Shown: one piece after another, positions 45,412 to 56,621 of the stretch | Layout: each line of letters begins with the position of its first letter | Numbering within the stretch: position 1 is the stretch's first letter | Assembly: GCA_030272155.1 (NCBI GenBank) | Contig: CP126192.1 | Location: 2,638,501 to 2,702,500 of the forward strand | DNA: 64,000 nt | From: Tetradesmus obliquus | Lineage: Eukaryota; Chlorophyta; Chlorophyceae; Sphaeropleales; Scenedesmaceae | Direction: 5' to 3' | Program-made: the position numbers and the translations under genes | The notes under the pieces: generated by a model | What the model was told of the DNA's origin: nothing | Databases searched by the model: none | The model's input: the letters and a program-made list of their open reading frames with translations, nothing else

Positions 45412-47461
45412 ATGGGCGGAGATGTCATCACCCATGCAGTGCAGGGCCTGATCAGCGCTGTGACCCCAGGTGGGCATCATGCCCAGCGCTGTGCACTGTG
45501 CCTGCGCACTGCTGCACTGTGCAGTTGAGAATGACAAGCCAAGCTGCTGCATTAAGTGATGGGATTAAAGTAGGTTACAGAAGCTGCACTACCATATCTG
45601 GAAGGGCCTTTGACACACATCTGGCTGAAGTTCCCGCCTTGCATTCTTGCATGCACGTGCGCTGTACAGCGTGCATTCAATACTGCACTGCAGCACTGGA
45701 CGATTGTGCGCGCCTGCTGCCGCAGCAGCTGGCATGTCCAAACACTATAACCTTCAGCATGCAAACCAGTATTTGCACAAGACTGTGAGGTCGCGGCAGA
45801 TGTTATGCACTGTTTACTGGAATAGTTGTACGCATTTCTACATTGGAACGTCCCACATGGCTGGCATCAGAGCACTGCCACCTTGGCAGGTGCTTCGCTT
45901 TGGTTCTGATTTCCATTTTGCGCACCACTTCTGCTGCTGCTGCTGCCTGCAGTGAGCATCAGCAGCCTGAGCAAGGACATCGTGCTGCTCATCAGGGAGG
46001 ACCACGACCGCGTGCGCAGCCTGTACGAGCAGGTGCGGGACGAGTGCAGATGCGCCGCTGGTCTTTGCGCACCTGCACACTGCTCCCTGCGGGCAGGGCT
46101 GCTGATTGGAGTTTGCCAGCTACCACCAGTCGTTGTGAACCGCTGGCGGAATTTTCCATGGCATGGCTGGTGAATTCTTCCCCTATTCTTCCCCTGCGCA
46201 GCCAACCAGCATCCCTTAGGCATGGTGCTGACGAGGTAGCTGCGATTGTTGCAGGTGCCTTCCCACCCTACTATGGGTCACATCATGCTGCACTCACCGG
46301 CTGCTGCTGCTGCTGCTGCTGCCTGCCTGCAGTACAAGATGCCGGGCACCACCGCCATGCAGAAGCGACAGCTGGCCTGGAACATCATCCGCGAGGTGTC
46401 CCTGCACAGCGCCAAGGAGGAGGAGGTGCGCAGGAGCGGGAGGTTAAAGCTGCCACCAGCAGTGCAGCAGCAGGCTGGCACATCACAGCAATCAAACACT
46501 TGGGATAACTGCCACTGGCAGTTGTAGTCCAAGTTACACCCTGAAGATGGTGGGATTGCTTGCCTCACAGCTGCATGTCAAAGCTGCTGCCAACACCGTT
46601 GCCTGTCATTAGTTGTGGGAGACAAATGACATGGTTTGAGCTAGGTGGCTGCTTCCCGCACTCACCCGCTGGTCGCGCTGCCTCTCCCCCTCCCTCGCCT
46701 GCCCCAGGTGGTGTACCCTGCGCTGCGTGACGTGCTGGGCGACCTCACCCCCGACCACCTGCTGGCGGAGCACCAGGGTGCGCAGCAGCAGCAGCGTGGC
46801 ATGCGGTGCTCGTGATGCGAGGTGGTTGTGTTGGTTGCACCATGCCTGCTAGTAGCGCAGCAGTGTGTGTATCAAGCTCGCAGTGCCTCCAAAGGATTGG
46901 GGCAAGCACGCCCGCCCATGCGCATCACGCATGGCCGCCGTCACATTCAGCCGCACCAAGCTACTTGCTCTTCAACATGAGTAGACAGCTCAAGCAAGCC
47001 TGAGGGTGCAGACCAGATGAGCGCCTCAGGTTGATACAGCTCCATGCATTACTCAAGCAACACCTCTTGTTCAGTGTGGTCAGCATAACCACTCTGTACT
47101 TGTTGTCTGTGCAGAGCTGAAGGAGCTGCTGTCGCTGCTGGACAGCTCTGATGTGAGCGACCCAAACTTTGATGGGAGGCTGCAGGACATCATGGAGGTG
47201 AGCCTGCCCACCCTTCACCGCCCCCCCCCCCCCCCCCCCCTTACCCCCTACCTCGCTTACCCTGGTCTCCCACCCCCTACCTTTACCCCTCCAAAGAAGC
47301 AGCACAGGGTAACACTTGCGCAACACACAGCTGTGATGCAAACTGCAAGTGCTCATCTTCTGAATCCACAGTGAGCTGAGGGCTCAGCGTGGCTGGGAGC
47401 TAGATATGCTGTTGCAGGAGCTTGTGCCTCGCACCAACTTGTGGGGCCCCTTGCTGCCTGC

Positions 47462-47505
<44 letters not shown>

Positions 47506-48056
47506 TGCTGCTGCACCACATGCACGAGGAGGAGGACGACCTGCTGCCCCGCTTTGCTGCTGCGGAGGGTGTCAGCAGCGACTACCTCATGCAGCTGGGG
47601 CGGCTGTGGGAGACGTCCAAGCTGCACCTGCCATCCAGGTGCGCAGACAACTGGCAACAGCAAGCAGTGAATTAGTAAGAACAGCATGTGAGCAAATTAG
47701 TAAGAGCTGTGATGCACCACCCAAGGGAGCGAGGGTACCCGCCAAATGTAGTGCACAGACTGAGCAGTATGCGCAGGCATGTGTTTGTAGACAGCAATGA
47801 ACCTTTCGTACGTCCCTACTGCTGCTGCTGCCGTAGCAATCAACCTGCAATATGCTTCAACCTGCCTTGCATCAACTTGCAAGCGTACTAGGCCTGATGC
47901 CAGCCACTTGGCTGTCTTTGTGCTGCCTTGCGCCGGCGCAGGCCGCACCCCTGGGCGCCCAACAAGCCGCCGCTGAACATTGTGGCCAACGCTGCTGCCA
48001 TGCCGCTGGACTTCCTGAGGGACCTGGTGCGCTTCGAGGGCGCGCCGCCACTGTGA
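45412..48056 (+). CDS. Hemerythrin-type HHE cation-binding domain protein
   Basis: Seven exons in phase: 45412-45469, 45953-46032, 46333-46425, 46708-46777, 47115-47197, 47505-47638, 47942-48056; 210 residues. The four-helix HHE domain is visible with its metal ligands: LIREDHDRVRSLYEQ, IIREVSLHSAKEEEVVYPAL, LLAEHQELKELLSLLD and LLHHMHEEEDDLLPRF. Such domains bind a di-iron centre, and in algae and plants they are linked to oxygen or iron sensing, but the role here is open. The short first exon (MGGDVITHAVQGL) has no transit-peptide character. The C-terminus PLDFLRDLVRFEGAPPL is shared almost exactly with the partial gene at the right edge. Intron 5 contains a 20-C run 23 nt after the donor, and intron 6 ends in twelve CTG triplets before the CCAG acceptor. 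Confidence 0.88.
47221..47240. repeat. Poly-C run (20) in HHE intron 5
   Basis: Twenty uninterrupted C bases, 23 nt after the exon 5 donor. A matching 19-G run lies at 2901-2919 in TFIIE alpha intron 1, which also reads as C in gene sense. Confidence 0.9.
47465..47500. repeat. (CTG)12 before the exon 6 acceptor of the HHE gene
   Basis: Twelve CTG triplets directly followed by CCAG, the acceptor of exon 6. Confidence 0.92.
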
Positions 48057-48868
48057 AGGCTGGCAGCAGCAGCAGCAGCATGCCGAGCAGTAGCAGCAGC
48101 AGCAGCAGCAACAGAAGTAGCAGCATGAGCTGGCGCCAGCAGCTCAGCGTTCGGCATCATAGCTAGCAGCCGCTGGCTGAGCTTGCAGCGGCTTCAGTCT
48201 TGTTTGGCATACAATTGCATGTTTGCATAGAACCCTGTTGATTGGCGTTGTTTTGGAGCAAAATTCACTACTACTTTTTGTGTGCGCACACTGGAAGGTG
48301 GTGCGCACTGCCCACCAAACCATGGACAGATATAGTGCTAGGCCGCCAGCTGTTGGTCAGTGCAGCAGATGGCCACAGTCTGTACAGACGTCAGCAAGAT
48401 TATAAGTATGTACTTTAACTGCTTTGCGGCCCTGCTGTGTCGCTGTTGTGTCTCCTGTGTCTGCGTGTCGCGCCACTGCTGCAGCCTAGCAACTGCCAGC
48501 TGGCAGTGACGGTTACACGGGGCAGCACAGTGAAATCGACACAGCTACTTGAACCGACTTAGCACCGTCGTAGTCGCTGATATTCAGTCTATTTTCGGCC
48601 TCCGTAGTCGTCACAGAGCGTGCTGGTTGCCACTGGACAAAGCCCGCTGTTTCTTCTGCAACACCTTCTGCCGAGCAGCAACGGCCTATCGACCAATTGA
48701 AGCACTCAATAAGTTGATGGAAGCAAAGCAGAAACGTTTAGCTAGGCAAATACTGAGGCAGCAGCTGCAGCAGTGCTGAGCAACAGCATTAGGCAACAGC
48801 AGCAGCAACAGCAGCAAGTAGCAACATCAGGTCACCTCTCGGCTAGGTATGCAGCTGCATAACATGCC
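48057..48868. other. Intergenic region, HHE gene to glycosyltransferase-like gene
   Basis: About 0.8 kb between two plus-strand genes. It begins with the CAG-rich 3' UTR of the HHE gene. An ORF at 48549-48779 (76 codons, basic, ends in a Gln-rich stretch) shows no family motif and may be 5' UTR of the next gene. Confidence 0.4.
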
Positions 48869-50539
48869 ATGGGTGCTTACAAGGTAGCTGGTGCTCCCAG
48901 GAGCCACTGGCAAATCTGCGGCCTGGCAGCAGGCTTCCTGCTGGTCACTTCATTGCACTTCTTCCTCAAGCAGCAGCAACAGCAAATGAGTCAATCAGCA
49001 GCCGTCATCCGTGCAGCAGATGGCTTGCCAGTGCGGCCGCTGCGGCTGGCAATACTCAACCAGGTCAACATACACCTGCATGTGGTGGCTGGGGCCATGC
49101 ATGTGCTGCGGCCTCTCACCTCGGCAGCAGTGACTGTGTTCCTCCCTGCAGCAGTGCTAGAGGGCAACCTCTATGGTTTCATGGACAAGGGGTGGATAGG
49201 CAGCATGGAAGGCTTCATTTGGCGGGATGTGAAGCAGTTTGACCAGGAAGAGAAGTTTGACTTGGTGTGGTTCATCAGCCCAGAGTGGGACGCCAAGTAC
49301 ATCAGCAGTGTCGCAAAACAGATGGATCCCAAAATGGCTCTCTACTATGTACACAACGGCCACATGCCTGATGAAGACTTTGATGTATTGAAAAGGCTCA
49401 GTCCTGAGCTGCCGCTGCTCACCATGGCGCCCCATGTGGCACAGTATGTGGCCAGTCGCTTGCAGGAAAACAGCAGCAGCACAGCAGCAGCAGCAGCAGC
49501 ACCAGCAGCCCATGAAGCTGAGTGGGTGCTGCCCATCTTTCCCTACCAGCCTGCAGTGCCCTGCACGCAGCAGCAAACAGAGGTGAGCAGGCGTCATAAT
49601 GTTTTCCTACTAGCCGGCACTGGTGTTGAGTCGACTATGCTCATATGCGTCTGTGTGCAAACCTTCTTCGGCGGCACATGCAGGCACATTGCCCACCCAG
49701 CATGTAACCTATGAGAGTGTTCCGTTGTTGGACTGACTTGCTGAAACTCACAAAGCCACTGTTTCTGCTGCTTTGAACTCTGTGCCTGCTCTATGCTGTC
49801 ATGCCAAACAGGGTAGCGAAGGCTGCCTCTCCGGGTTCAGCATAGCAGGCAGCACGGACAGCTCGCTGCGCAACTACACGCGCATGTGGGAGCAGATACG
49901 CAGCTATAAGCAGCAGCAGGGCGCAGCTGCGCTGGCAAACTTCAAGCTCAACATCCTGGGCCAGATCATGGACAACTTCACGGTGCCAGGTCAGCGATTG
50001 TGCAGCATCTAGCCTACTGTCCCAACCGCTGTCGTGCGGGCCGGGGTTCGTGCTGCATCTAATATCACATGTTATGTGCGCGTTTTTTGCTGGCAATGCA
50101 GCACTGCGCTCCCTGTTGGCAGCTGTGCGCTGAGCGACCAGGAGTACTTGCGCCTGTACATGCTGCCTGCAGCTGACCTGAGGTCTTATGTGCAGCTGCA
50201 CAAGAGCCCCTCAGACCCTGTCTTCTACGAAGTGAACTACCACTGCTACGGCATAGTGCCTGCGCTGTCAAACCCTGCCTACTACACCAGCAAGCTGACG
50301 TCAGCAGTCATAACGTCACTGATGACAGGTGTGAGCGGCAAGCTATCTGTCAAGTGTTGATGAGCTTGCTTTGCTGACTGCAGCTTTAGATGGCATAGCA
50401 TAGGCTGCCGTGTATAACAAGGTTGGCGGATTGTTGATATGCTGGCAGGCGAGCGGAGCCTGCGCACCAGTGAACGGCGCAGCAACACAGCCCTTGTCAC
50501 ATAAAGCAGCATCAGCTGCATGGTGCTCAAGTCGGTGCT

Positions 50540-50576
<37 letters not shown>

Positions 50577-50858
50577 TTGCTCCTGCCAGGTGTCCCTGTC
50601 ATTGCCGATGCTGCCTTCCTGTCAGCGTACAGCATGATGGAGCCGGCTGCAGTGTTTGAGCAGCAGCAAGGCGAGAGCGAGCTAGACGCAATGTTCAGGG
50701 CAGCCGCGCAGCCAGCGGAGCAGGTGCTGCGCACGCGTGCCGCGGTTCAGCAGCTGCGGCGCAAGATGAATGCGCGCGCGAGCAGCTTGATTCTGCGCTG
50801 GCTGCTGGATAAGGGGCTTGTGCCGGATGCGGCCAGCGATATAGCCAAGATACTGTAG
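48869..50858 (+). CDS. Type II membrane protein, probable Golgi GT-B-like glycosyltransferase
   Basis: Exon 1 is 48869-49582, exon 2 begins at 49812 and ends at 49989 or 49999, exon 3 is about 50102-50328, exon 4 is 50590-50858; about 460 residues. A short basic N-terminus precedes one hydrophobic segment (CGLAAGFLLVTSLHFFL, residues about 17-33), then a Gln stem: the architecture of Golgi transferases. The rest resembles a GT-B fold: KFDLVWFISPEWDAKYISS, MALYYVHNGHMPDE, FKLNILGQIMDNFTVPG, and a C-terminal PVFYEVNYHCYGIVPAL, then SKLTSAVITSLMTGVPVIAD, where a nucleotide-sugar site usually lies. I cannot name the CAZy family. The exon 2/3 junction is a problem: the good donor at 49990 is in phase 1, while the acceptor at 50101 needs phase 2; only a weak donor (GTGCAG at 50000) fits. 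A TGTAA near 50915 suits the 3' end. Confidence 0.6.
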
Positions 50859-52058
50859 CTCGGCTGCACTCTAGTAAAGTGTGCATTCAGGCGTGCACTC
50901 AGGATATGCGTGGTTTTGTAACGATGCGGAACTCCATGTCTTGCAACGGCCAAGGCCATGGATGCACAAGGATTTGGATGCATCAGGATTTCAGGTTGCG
51001 TTGAACATAGCCGCTGGACGCCTGGGTGGCTTGCTAGTGATGTTTGTATGACATACAAGGGTTACAGCCATGGTCACTAACATCAGCTAGTAGCTGATCA
51101 GATACGTTCACGAGCCAACCAGATGCTACGCCACAGACACGTTGTGACGATACAGCAGCTGCGCATGCAACCAATGATATGTTGTGACGTTGCAGCAACT
51201 GTGCATGCAAACCACGAAACTCAACGATGGCTTGACGCCTGCACAAAGCTCTGTCAGCACAGAGTGGATGCTTCAACATGTACAACAGGACAGAACAAGG
51301 CATGGCCCAGGGGATTCATTAATGATATCAGCGGTTGGCAGCTGTGTACAAATCAGAACACGCCCTTGTTATTATCAACTGGAACACTTGTGGAAGATGT
51401 TGAAGATGATGAGGATAATGGCAAACCCGTTTCTAAGACACATTAACATGATGGGCACACTCTGACAACCACCGATGGTGAGCAAGTAATCGCAGAAACC
51501 ATAGATGTTGGGCATTGCCAAAAGCAAAGCGCAAGTTGCAAAACATGGCACCGCCAAGCCCAGTACAGATCACAGTTGCTGCAACAGCCACTGCCACACA
51601 AGTGCAGGCTGCACGCACCCACTGCACAGATGCAAAGTTTAATTGTACACAGCACTGCGTGCATGCACAGCAACACCCACAGCCCACCAACCCATCTGCA
51701 TGCCAAATCTGATGCACACATTCACTGTCAGATGGCGCTGCAAGCACCATATGCAGTGTGGGGCTCCAGCTACAACAGCCAGCTATGTCTGACATCCAGG
51801 ACGTACATGGTTGCATGCAACCCACATGCGCAGCCGGCTGTGGTACACAGTGATCTGGGGACCTTTTTTGCTGCCTAGAATCAGACTTAGCGGTGCACTC
51901 TGCCAGCCATATTGCAATGATCACCCATCCTTGATGGCAAGGCGACTTACTGGTAACAGGCCACAGCGCTGGAGGTACCTAGCCCTGGCACGCCGCGCAG
52001 CGAAGGTGGCAGACCTTATCACCAACCATGCATGCTGCGGTGCATCTCTGGTCAGGCG
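50859..52058. other. Convergent intergenic region
   Basis: About 1.2 kb between two stop codons facing each other. A plus-strand TGTAA at about 50915 and a minus-strand one (ttaca at about 51062) fit 3' ends. The ORFs in both strands here show no family motif. Confidence 0.4.
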
Positions 52059-53225
52059 CTACTCTTCCTTGGGTTGTGTCAGCACATGCAGCAGGATGCC
52101 ACCTGCCGCCCCTGCAGCGCTGTAGCCCAGGTAGTGCAGCGCGGAGGCGCTGGCAGCGCCGCGCAGCAGAGCAGCGCTAGCTGCTAACCCTGACACAGCA
52201 CCAGCCTGCAGAGGCATCAGCACACAGCAGCGGCTTGCACTAGTGTGCAGGTGATGCGCACAGCAGCGGCTTGCACTAGTGTGCAGGTGATGCGCACAGC
52301 AGCGGCTTGCACTAGTGTGCAGGTGATGCGCACCAGACTGAGCGGTATACCTGCGAAGTTGCAGATCTGTCCAGCTTGTAGCATGCATCACCACATGCTG
52401 GTGCTAGCTGTGCTGCTGTGCCGTGCTTACTTGGCGTTGAAGCCCCACAAGCTATGCACTCTGCACTCAGCTCTCACTATACAGAATTGTGCTGCACATT
52501 GAGCGGCTTATCGCTGGCAACATCAGTACCTGTGCAAACAGGTCTGTCCTGTTCTGGCCCTTGTTGTAGTGCAGCCTGTACGCGCGGTCCTCCAGCCCAT
52601 CCTGGTCGAGCTTGCTCACACGCACCGCACCCGCAATAGCTGGCATGATTTTGCAGCAGCAGCAGCATGATCCAGCTGAAGGTAAGGTGCTTTTGTTTGA
52701 TGCAACGAAGCGCATGCGCATGGCAGACGTGTGCGCCGCCGCGTCCTTGGCCGGCCTTGGCTGCAAGCACGGTTTGCCTGTGCTTAGTTCTGTTGTGCCT
52801 TGCAAGCGGATGCAAAGCACTGATGCCTTGTGCGATAACACATGGGCACTGCAGGTTTGCAGGCACATGGTTGGCTTTGTGGTGCTGGTGCTGTTGTTGC
52901 CACTGCTGGTGGTGAAGCTGTTGCTGCTGCTGTTGCTGCTGCCGGTCATCTGCGCGCAAGCCAGCACGCCTCGAGTGCCACCCATGCTACTGACGGACTT
53001 ACCTACGATGACGAAAGCACCCAGGGTGGTAGCACCTGCTGTCCTGGTCAGCGAGAGTGGTTCCACAGGCTGCTTCAGCCAGAGTGCTGTGTAGGCTGCC
53101 CGTGCTGGCGCCACGACGCCCACACCAAGAATAGAGCCGAGCTGAAAGCCCTTTTCCAGGATGTGTTTGTACAGATGGAGCCCTGGCGATTGTGTTGCAT
53201 CGAAATCCTCGCTGCCAGTAGCCAT
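52059..53225 (-). CDS. Small Ala/Gly-rich membrane protein of unknown function
   Basis: Three exons in phase: 53225-53003, 52639-52530, 52205-52059; 159 residues. The sequence alternates hydrophobic helices (FQLGSILGVGVVAPA, LGAFVIVGAIAGAV, a long Ala/Gly helix near the C-terminus) with a charged conserved-looking stretch, SKLDQDGLEDRAYRLHYNKG. The Gly zipper-like helices recall uncharacterised eukaryotic small membrane proteins such as the DUF1757 family; this assignment is tentative. No signal or transit peptide is obvious, and it ends in QPKEE. The predicted start MATGSEDFDA follows an upstream in-frame TTG. Intron 2 contains a triple 36-bp repeat close to the acceptor of exon 3. Confidence 0.66.
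52223..52330. repeat. Three tandem 36-bp repeats in an intron
   Basis: Units start at 52223, 52259 and 52295 and share CAGCGGCTTGCACTAGTGTG. They lie 18 bp from the exon 3 acceptor of the small membrane protein gene, inside its intron 2. Confidence 0.92.
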
Positions 53226-55058
53226 GTTCAATTCGGACGTAGTAAGCGGCAGTATAGCAAAAAAACTCTGCCTAGAAACTGTTCGCGACCGGTAATCATG
53301 TCAGCCCGTATCAGCAGCACAGTTACGGTACTGGTGACTGGTTAGGGTTTCGAGGCACATGTGCTGTTGCAGCCCCGCCCGACATGATTCCGCAGAAGTA
53401 GCAAGGTTTAGGTGAGACTTTCGTTATCAGTATCACGCACGAGCCTGTCAGGCGGCGTAGCTGGTTACCTCCAGTTGGGGCGGGGCAAAAGGCTTGCCTG
53501 GTCACGAACACACCAGGCAACGGTTGTCCATTGAGGCTGGCTTTTGTGTTTGTGCAATTGAAAATCAAATGCACGCTCAAGAGAACTTTAAATTGCCATT
53601 TAATTAATGGACGCTTACAGGTGGCGCAGAGCTTGTACAGAGGCAGCCACTGTCAGTGGCAGCAGCCATGGCTGCAAAAGCCCATTCGCACTGGCTTTTG
53701 CGCACAGCCATCGACACTTTGACACAACCCAGGTGTGATCCTGGTTCAGAAGAAAGGGACCTTGATTGTTACAGCTGAATTGAGTTCCTGTGGTACTCAA
53801 TTCCATTTTGACAACCACCGAGGCAACGCAGTGACCAGCAAACATATTGCTGCCGGGCAGGAGTGCAGAGGACCTGGAACATGGAAAGTGATCGCCATCA
53901 AGCTTGTCAGCAACCTACGAGTGTCAAAGAAGCTTGCAGCTAAGCCATATACAATCTCAAGATGTCTAACGACTACAAATCACAATCTGGACCAGGTGAC
54001 TCAAGGGTCAAAACTAAGCAACAACTGCTGTGGCGACAGCAGCATCCTCTGAGGCTCAGAAGAGGAATGCTATCTGGCACACGATGCTAAACGAAAGGCA
54101 AAGACAACAGCAAACACTTGGCCAAGTGGATCGTGTGCTTCTGGAAAAAGATGAAACATTGGGCACCTGATTGAGCTGAACTACATGTAGATGTGTACAC
54201 ATCATGCAGCACCCAGACAGCATCAAAACATCACAATCTCTACGGCTCATACTGGCGCCATCGCATGGTCTTGTGCACGCAGTGGGGGTTTCCACACATG
54301 CACAGGGCATATTCATGAACGCAGGTGTGACAGACTGAAAAACACTTTGCAGTGACGAGTACAGTCCGGCTGCAGACCTTCTGCAATGCAGCTGCAGATG
54401 CAAAGCATTGCAACATTGAAACATTTGGCACGCATGACACCTTTAATTTCGCTTGGCTGAACACCAGCGAACACATCAAGTGCAGGCGTTGTCATGGTGG
54501 AATAGCACAGACCACAGAACGCTATGCACTGCAGGCAGTGCTGCACCAAATCCTGTTGGCAAGGGTGCTGAATGGCACACAGCAGCAGACACTGCTGCAC
54601 AAACTAGTTTTCTCTACCATGCTGATCCTGACCCTGCTCTCTCTCAAAAATGAAATATGTAAGCAGCGATCAATGCAAGTGAGGCTGCTGGCATGGCTAG
54701 CACAGTGCCTCTTGGGCACAATGCTTTCGACAATAGCTATGACTCCGCAGCAGTACGCTTCACAGGAGATCACAGAACAGGACAGCGCAGTATGCATGCG
54801 CTAACAGGCTTGTGACACAGGTTGTGTTCCTAGCACTACTGTCTGTGCAGCGGCATCAGGGCTCTGGACATATGATCACAAGGCCAGTCCGTAAAACTCT
54901 TCTACTGCAAAACACACTGATGGTGTGTTGAAAATACAGCATTACTACCTACGCCCTGTATGGGCTGCACACCACTCGTTCTGCCAGCGCACGGCTGCTG
55001 CTGCCGGCAGCAGCTGCGAGCGCTTTGCGGCTGCCTTCAGAAGGCAAGGTGAAGCCCT
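53226..55058. other. Intergenic region, promoter of the membrane protein gene and 3' end of expansin A
   Basis: This 1.8 kb is AT-richer than the genes. ORFs at 53735-54052 and 54352-54804 (150 codons, plus) have no family motif, no plausible partner exons and no Ala/Ser bias of local coding sequence. I do not call them genes. Confidence 0.35.
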
Positions 55059-56621
55059 TCAGATGCGGTGCACGCCCAGGCCCTTGTTGCAGTCCACCTC
55101 CCGGAACTTGAGGCCAATGACGCCCCAGTTCTCAGACGCCAGCTGGGAGTGAGGACACGCAGTACAGTAGGCAGGCAGCAGCGACACGCAGCACAAGGTA
55201 AGGATGGATGACTGGGCTGTTGACAGCAACACAGAGGTATGAACAGCTGACAGGTCCCTGTGTGCAGGCAACGCTTTCAGCAACAGCGGTTTGACTGAGA
55301 GCCATTTGGGAACCCAAACCAGCACGCAGCCTTACCTCCTGGAAAGCCTTCCTGCCTAGGTCCAGGTGGCGCATGTCGCCGCAGCACCAGCGCTTGTTGC
55401 TGTAGAAATTTTGGTGCACGCATGGGCACCTGCAATATTGGTAATTGACACAAATAGCAGCAGGAGGAAGTCAGGTGCCTGACGCTGAAAGCAAGCTGCT
55501 GGCAACAATAGCTCTGCATGATCAGGGCTGCACGCAGTGCTGCAGGAAGTACTGAAAAATAAACATGCATGTGCAGAACCAGCAGAGTCTGCATACACAA
55601 TCTGCGACTCACGCGTCAGTGATCTTGACGACCACGCTCTTGCCCTCATCGTAGCACATGCCCTTGCGAGAGATCTTCTGCCCGTAGCCGTCGCTGAAGT
55701 CCTGGTCCACACAGGCCACCTCAACACACTTCCTGCAAGCAAATACAGAGGAAGCAGGAGATGCAGAGAAGCTTGAGCAAATGACATAAATGTATGCCTG
55801 GTCCTAATAGCAGATGAGGTGGGAAAGAATCCGTGCTCATCTGCAAAGTCCTGCAAGCCGCTGCGCCCAGCAGCGTGCTGCAATGCCAAGCAAGAAGTGC
55901 AATTGCCTGCAGCACTGCTTAGCAGGTAAGCACTACCAGCCCAAAGCACCGTTGCAAGGTGAAAATGTCACGTGCTTGCATGCAAGGAAGGTCCTGTAAG
56001 ACGTCTTCCATGCAGATGCTTCTGCTTGATCTTAGGCAATTGCCGGCAGCTGCCATGCAATTCCTGCAAGACGCATGCTGTGCATCAGCTGTTCACTTCT
56101 CAGCAGCACTCACCCGCAGCTGCCACTGAAGCCCTCCATGGTGTCTGGCCAGGCTGCGTACCACTCTGGGATGTTATTGAAGTATTGGCAGGCACCCCTG
56201 CACAGGCGCAACACATACAGGCAGCTTTATCGGTGAGCAATGCAAAGCTGTCGTTTTTGCAGGAACAGCAACTAGCACAATGTTCTGCTTTAGGGTCAAC
56301 TTTACATGGTTACAGCTGCAGCATGTTGCAGGCATCGCAGCACAGGCAGCAACATTGATGATACCAGGGGCATGCGAGCCACAGCAACTGCTGCCAGCAT
56401 GCAGTGTGTGGCAAACATGCGTGCAGAACCTTTTGCTGCATAGATGGCCCTCCAGCCGCTGCAGCACTGCAGAACAGCTTCAACACTCACTGGCCATTGT
56501 CATCATAGAACGTGGCCCTGCCGTACTTGAAGTCATCAGCGTGAACCAGCTTGGAGCAGGCCAGCACTGCCACAACCAGCAGCAGTGCTGGGTGGAGGAC
56601 AGGCAGAGCAGTTACGGTCAT
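55059..56621 (-). CDS. Expansin-like secreted protein A (double-psi beta-barrel domain only)
   Basis: Five exons in phase: 56621-56491, 56197-56114, 55732-55613, 55429-55336, 55142-55059; 170 residues. The signal peptide is PALLLVVAVLACSKLVHA. The mature protein begins DDFKYGRATFYDDNGQG, the expansin/RlpA opening. Conserved features follow: NNIPEWYAAWPD, a Cys-rich core (SCGKCVEVACVDQDFSDGYG), ACPCVHQNFY, then RWCCGDMRHLDLGRKAFQE with the HLDLG equivalent of the HFD motif, and ENWGVIGLKFREVDC. The second (carbohydrate-binding) domain of plant expansins is absent: the protein ends after VDCNKGLGVHRI. Expansins loosen cellulose or wall polymers without hydrolysis; an extracellular wall role is inferred. 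Close paralogue of the gene at 59971, from which it differs by lacking one intron and the tail. Confidence 0.86.

Noticed and set aside
54352-54804. 150-codon plus-strand ORF
   Set aside because: No family motif, no partner exons, and composition unlike the local genes.
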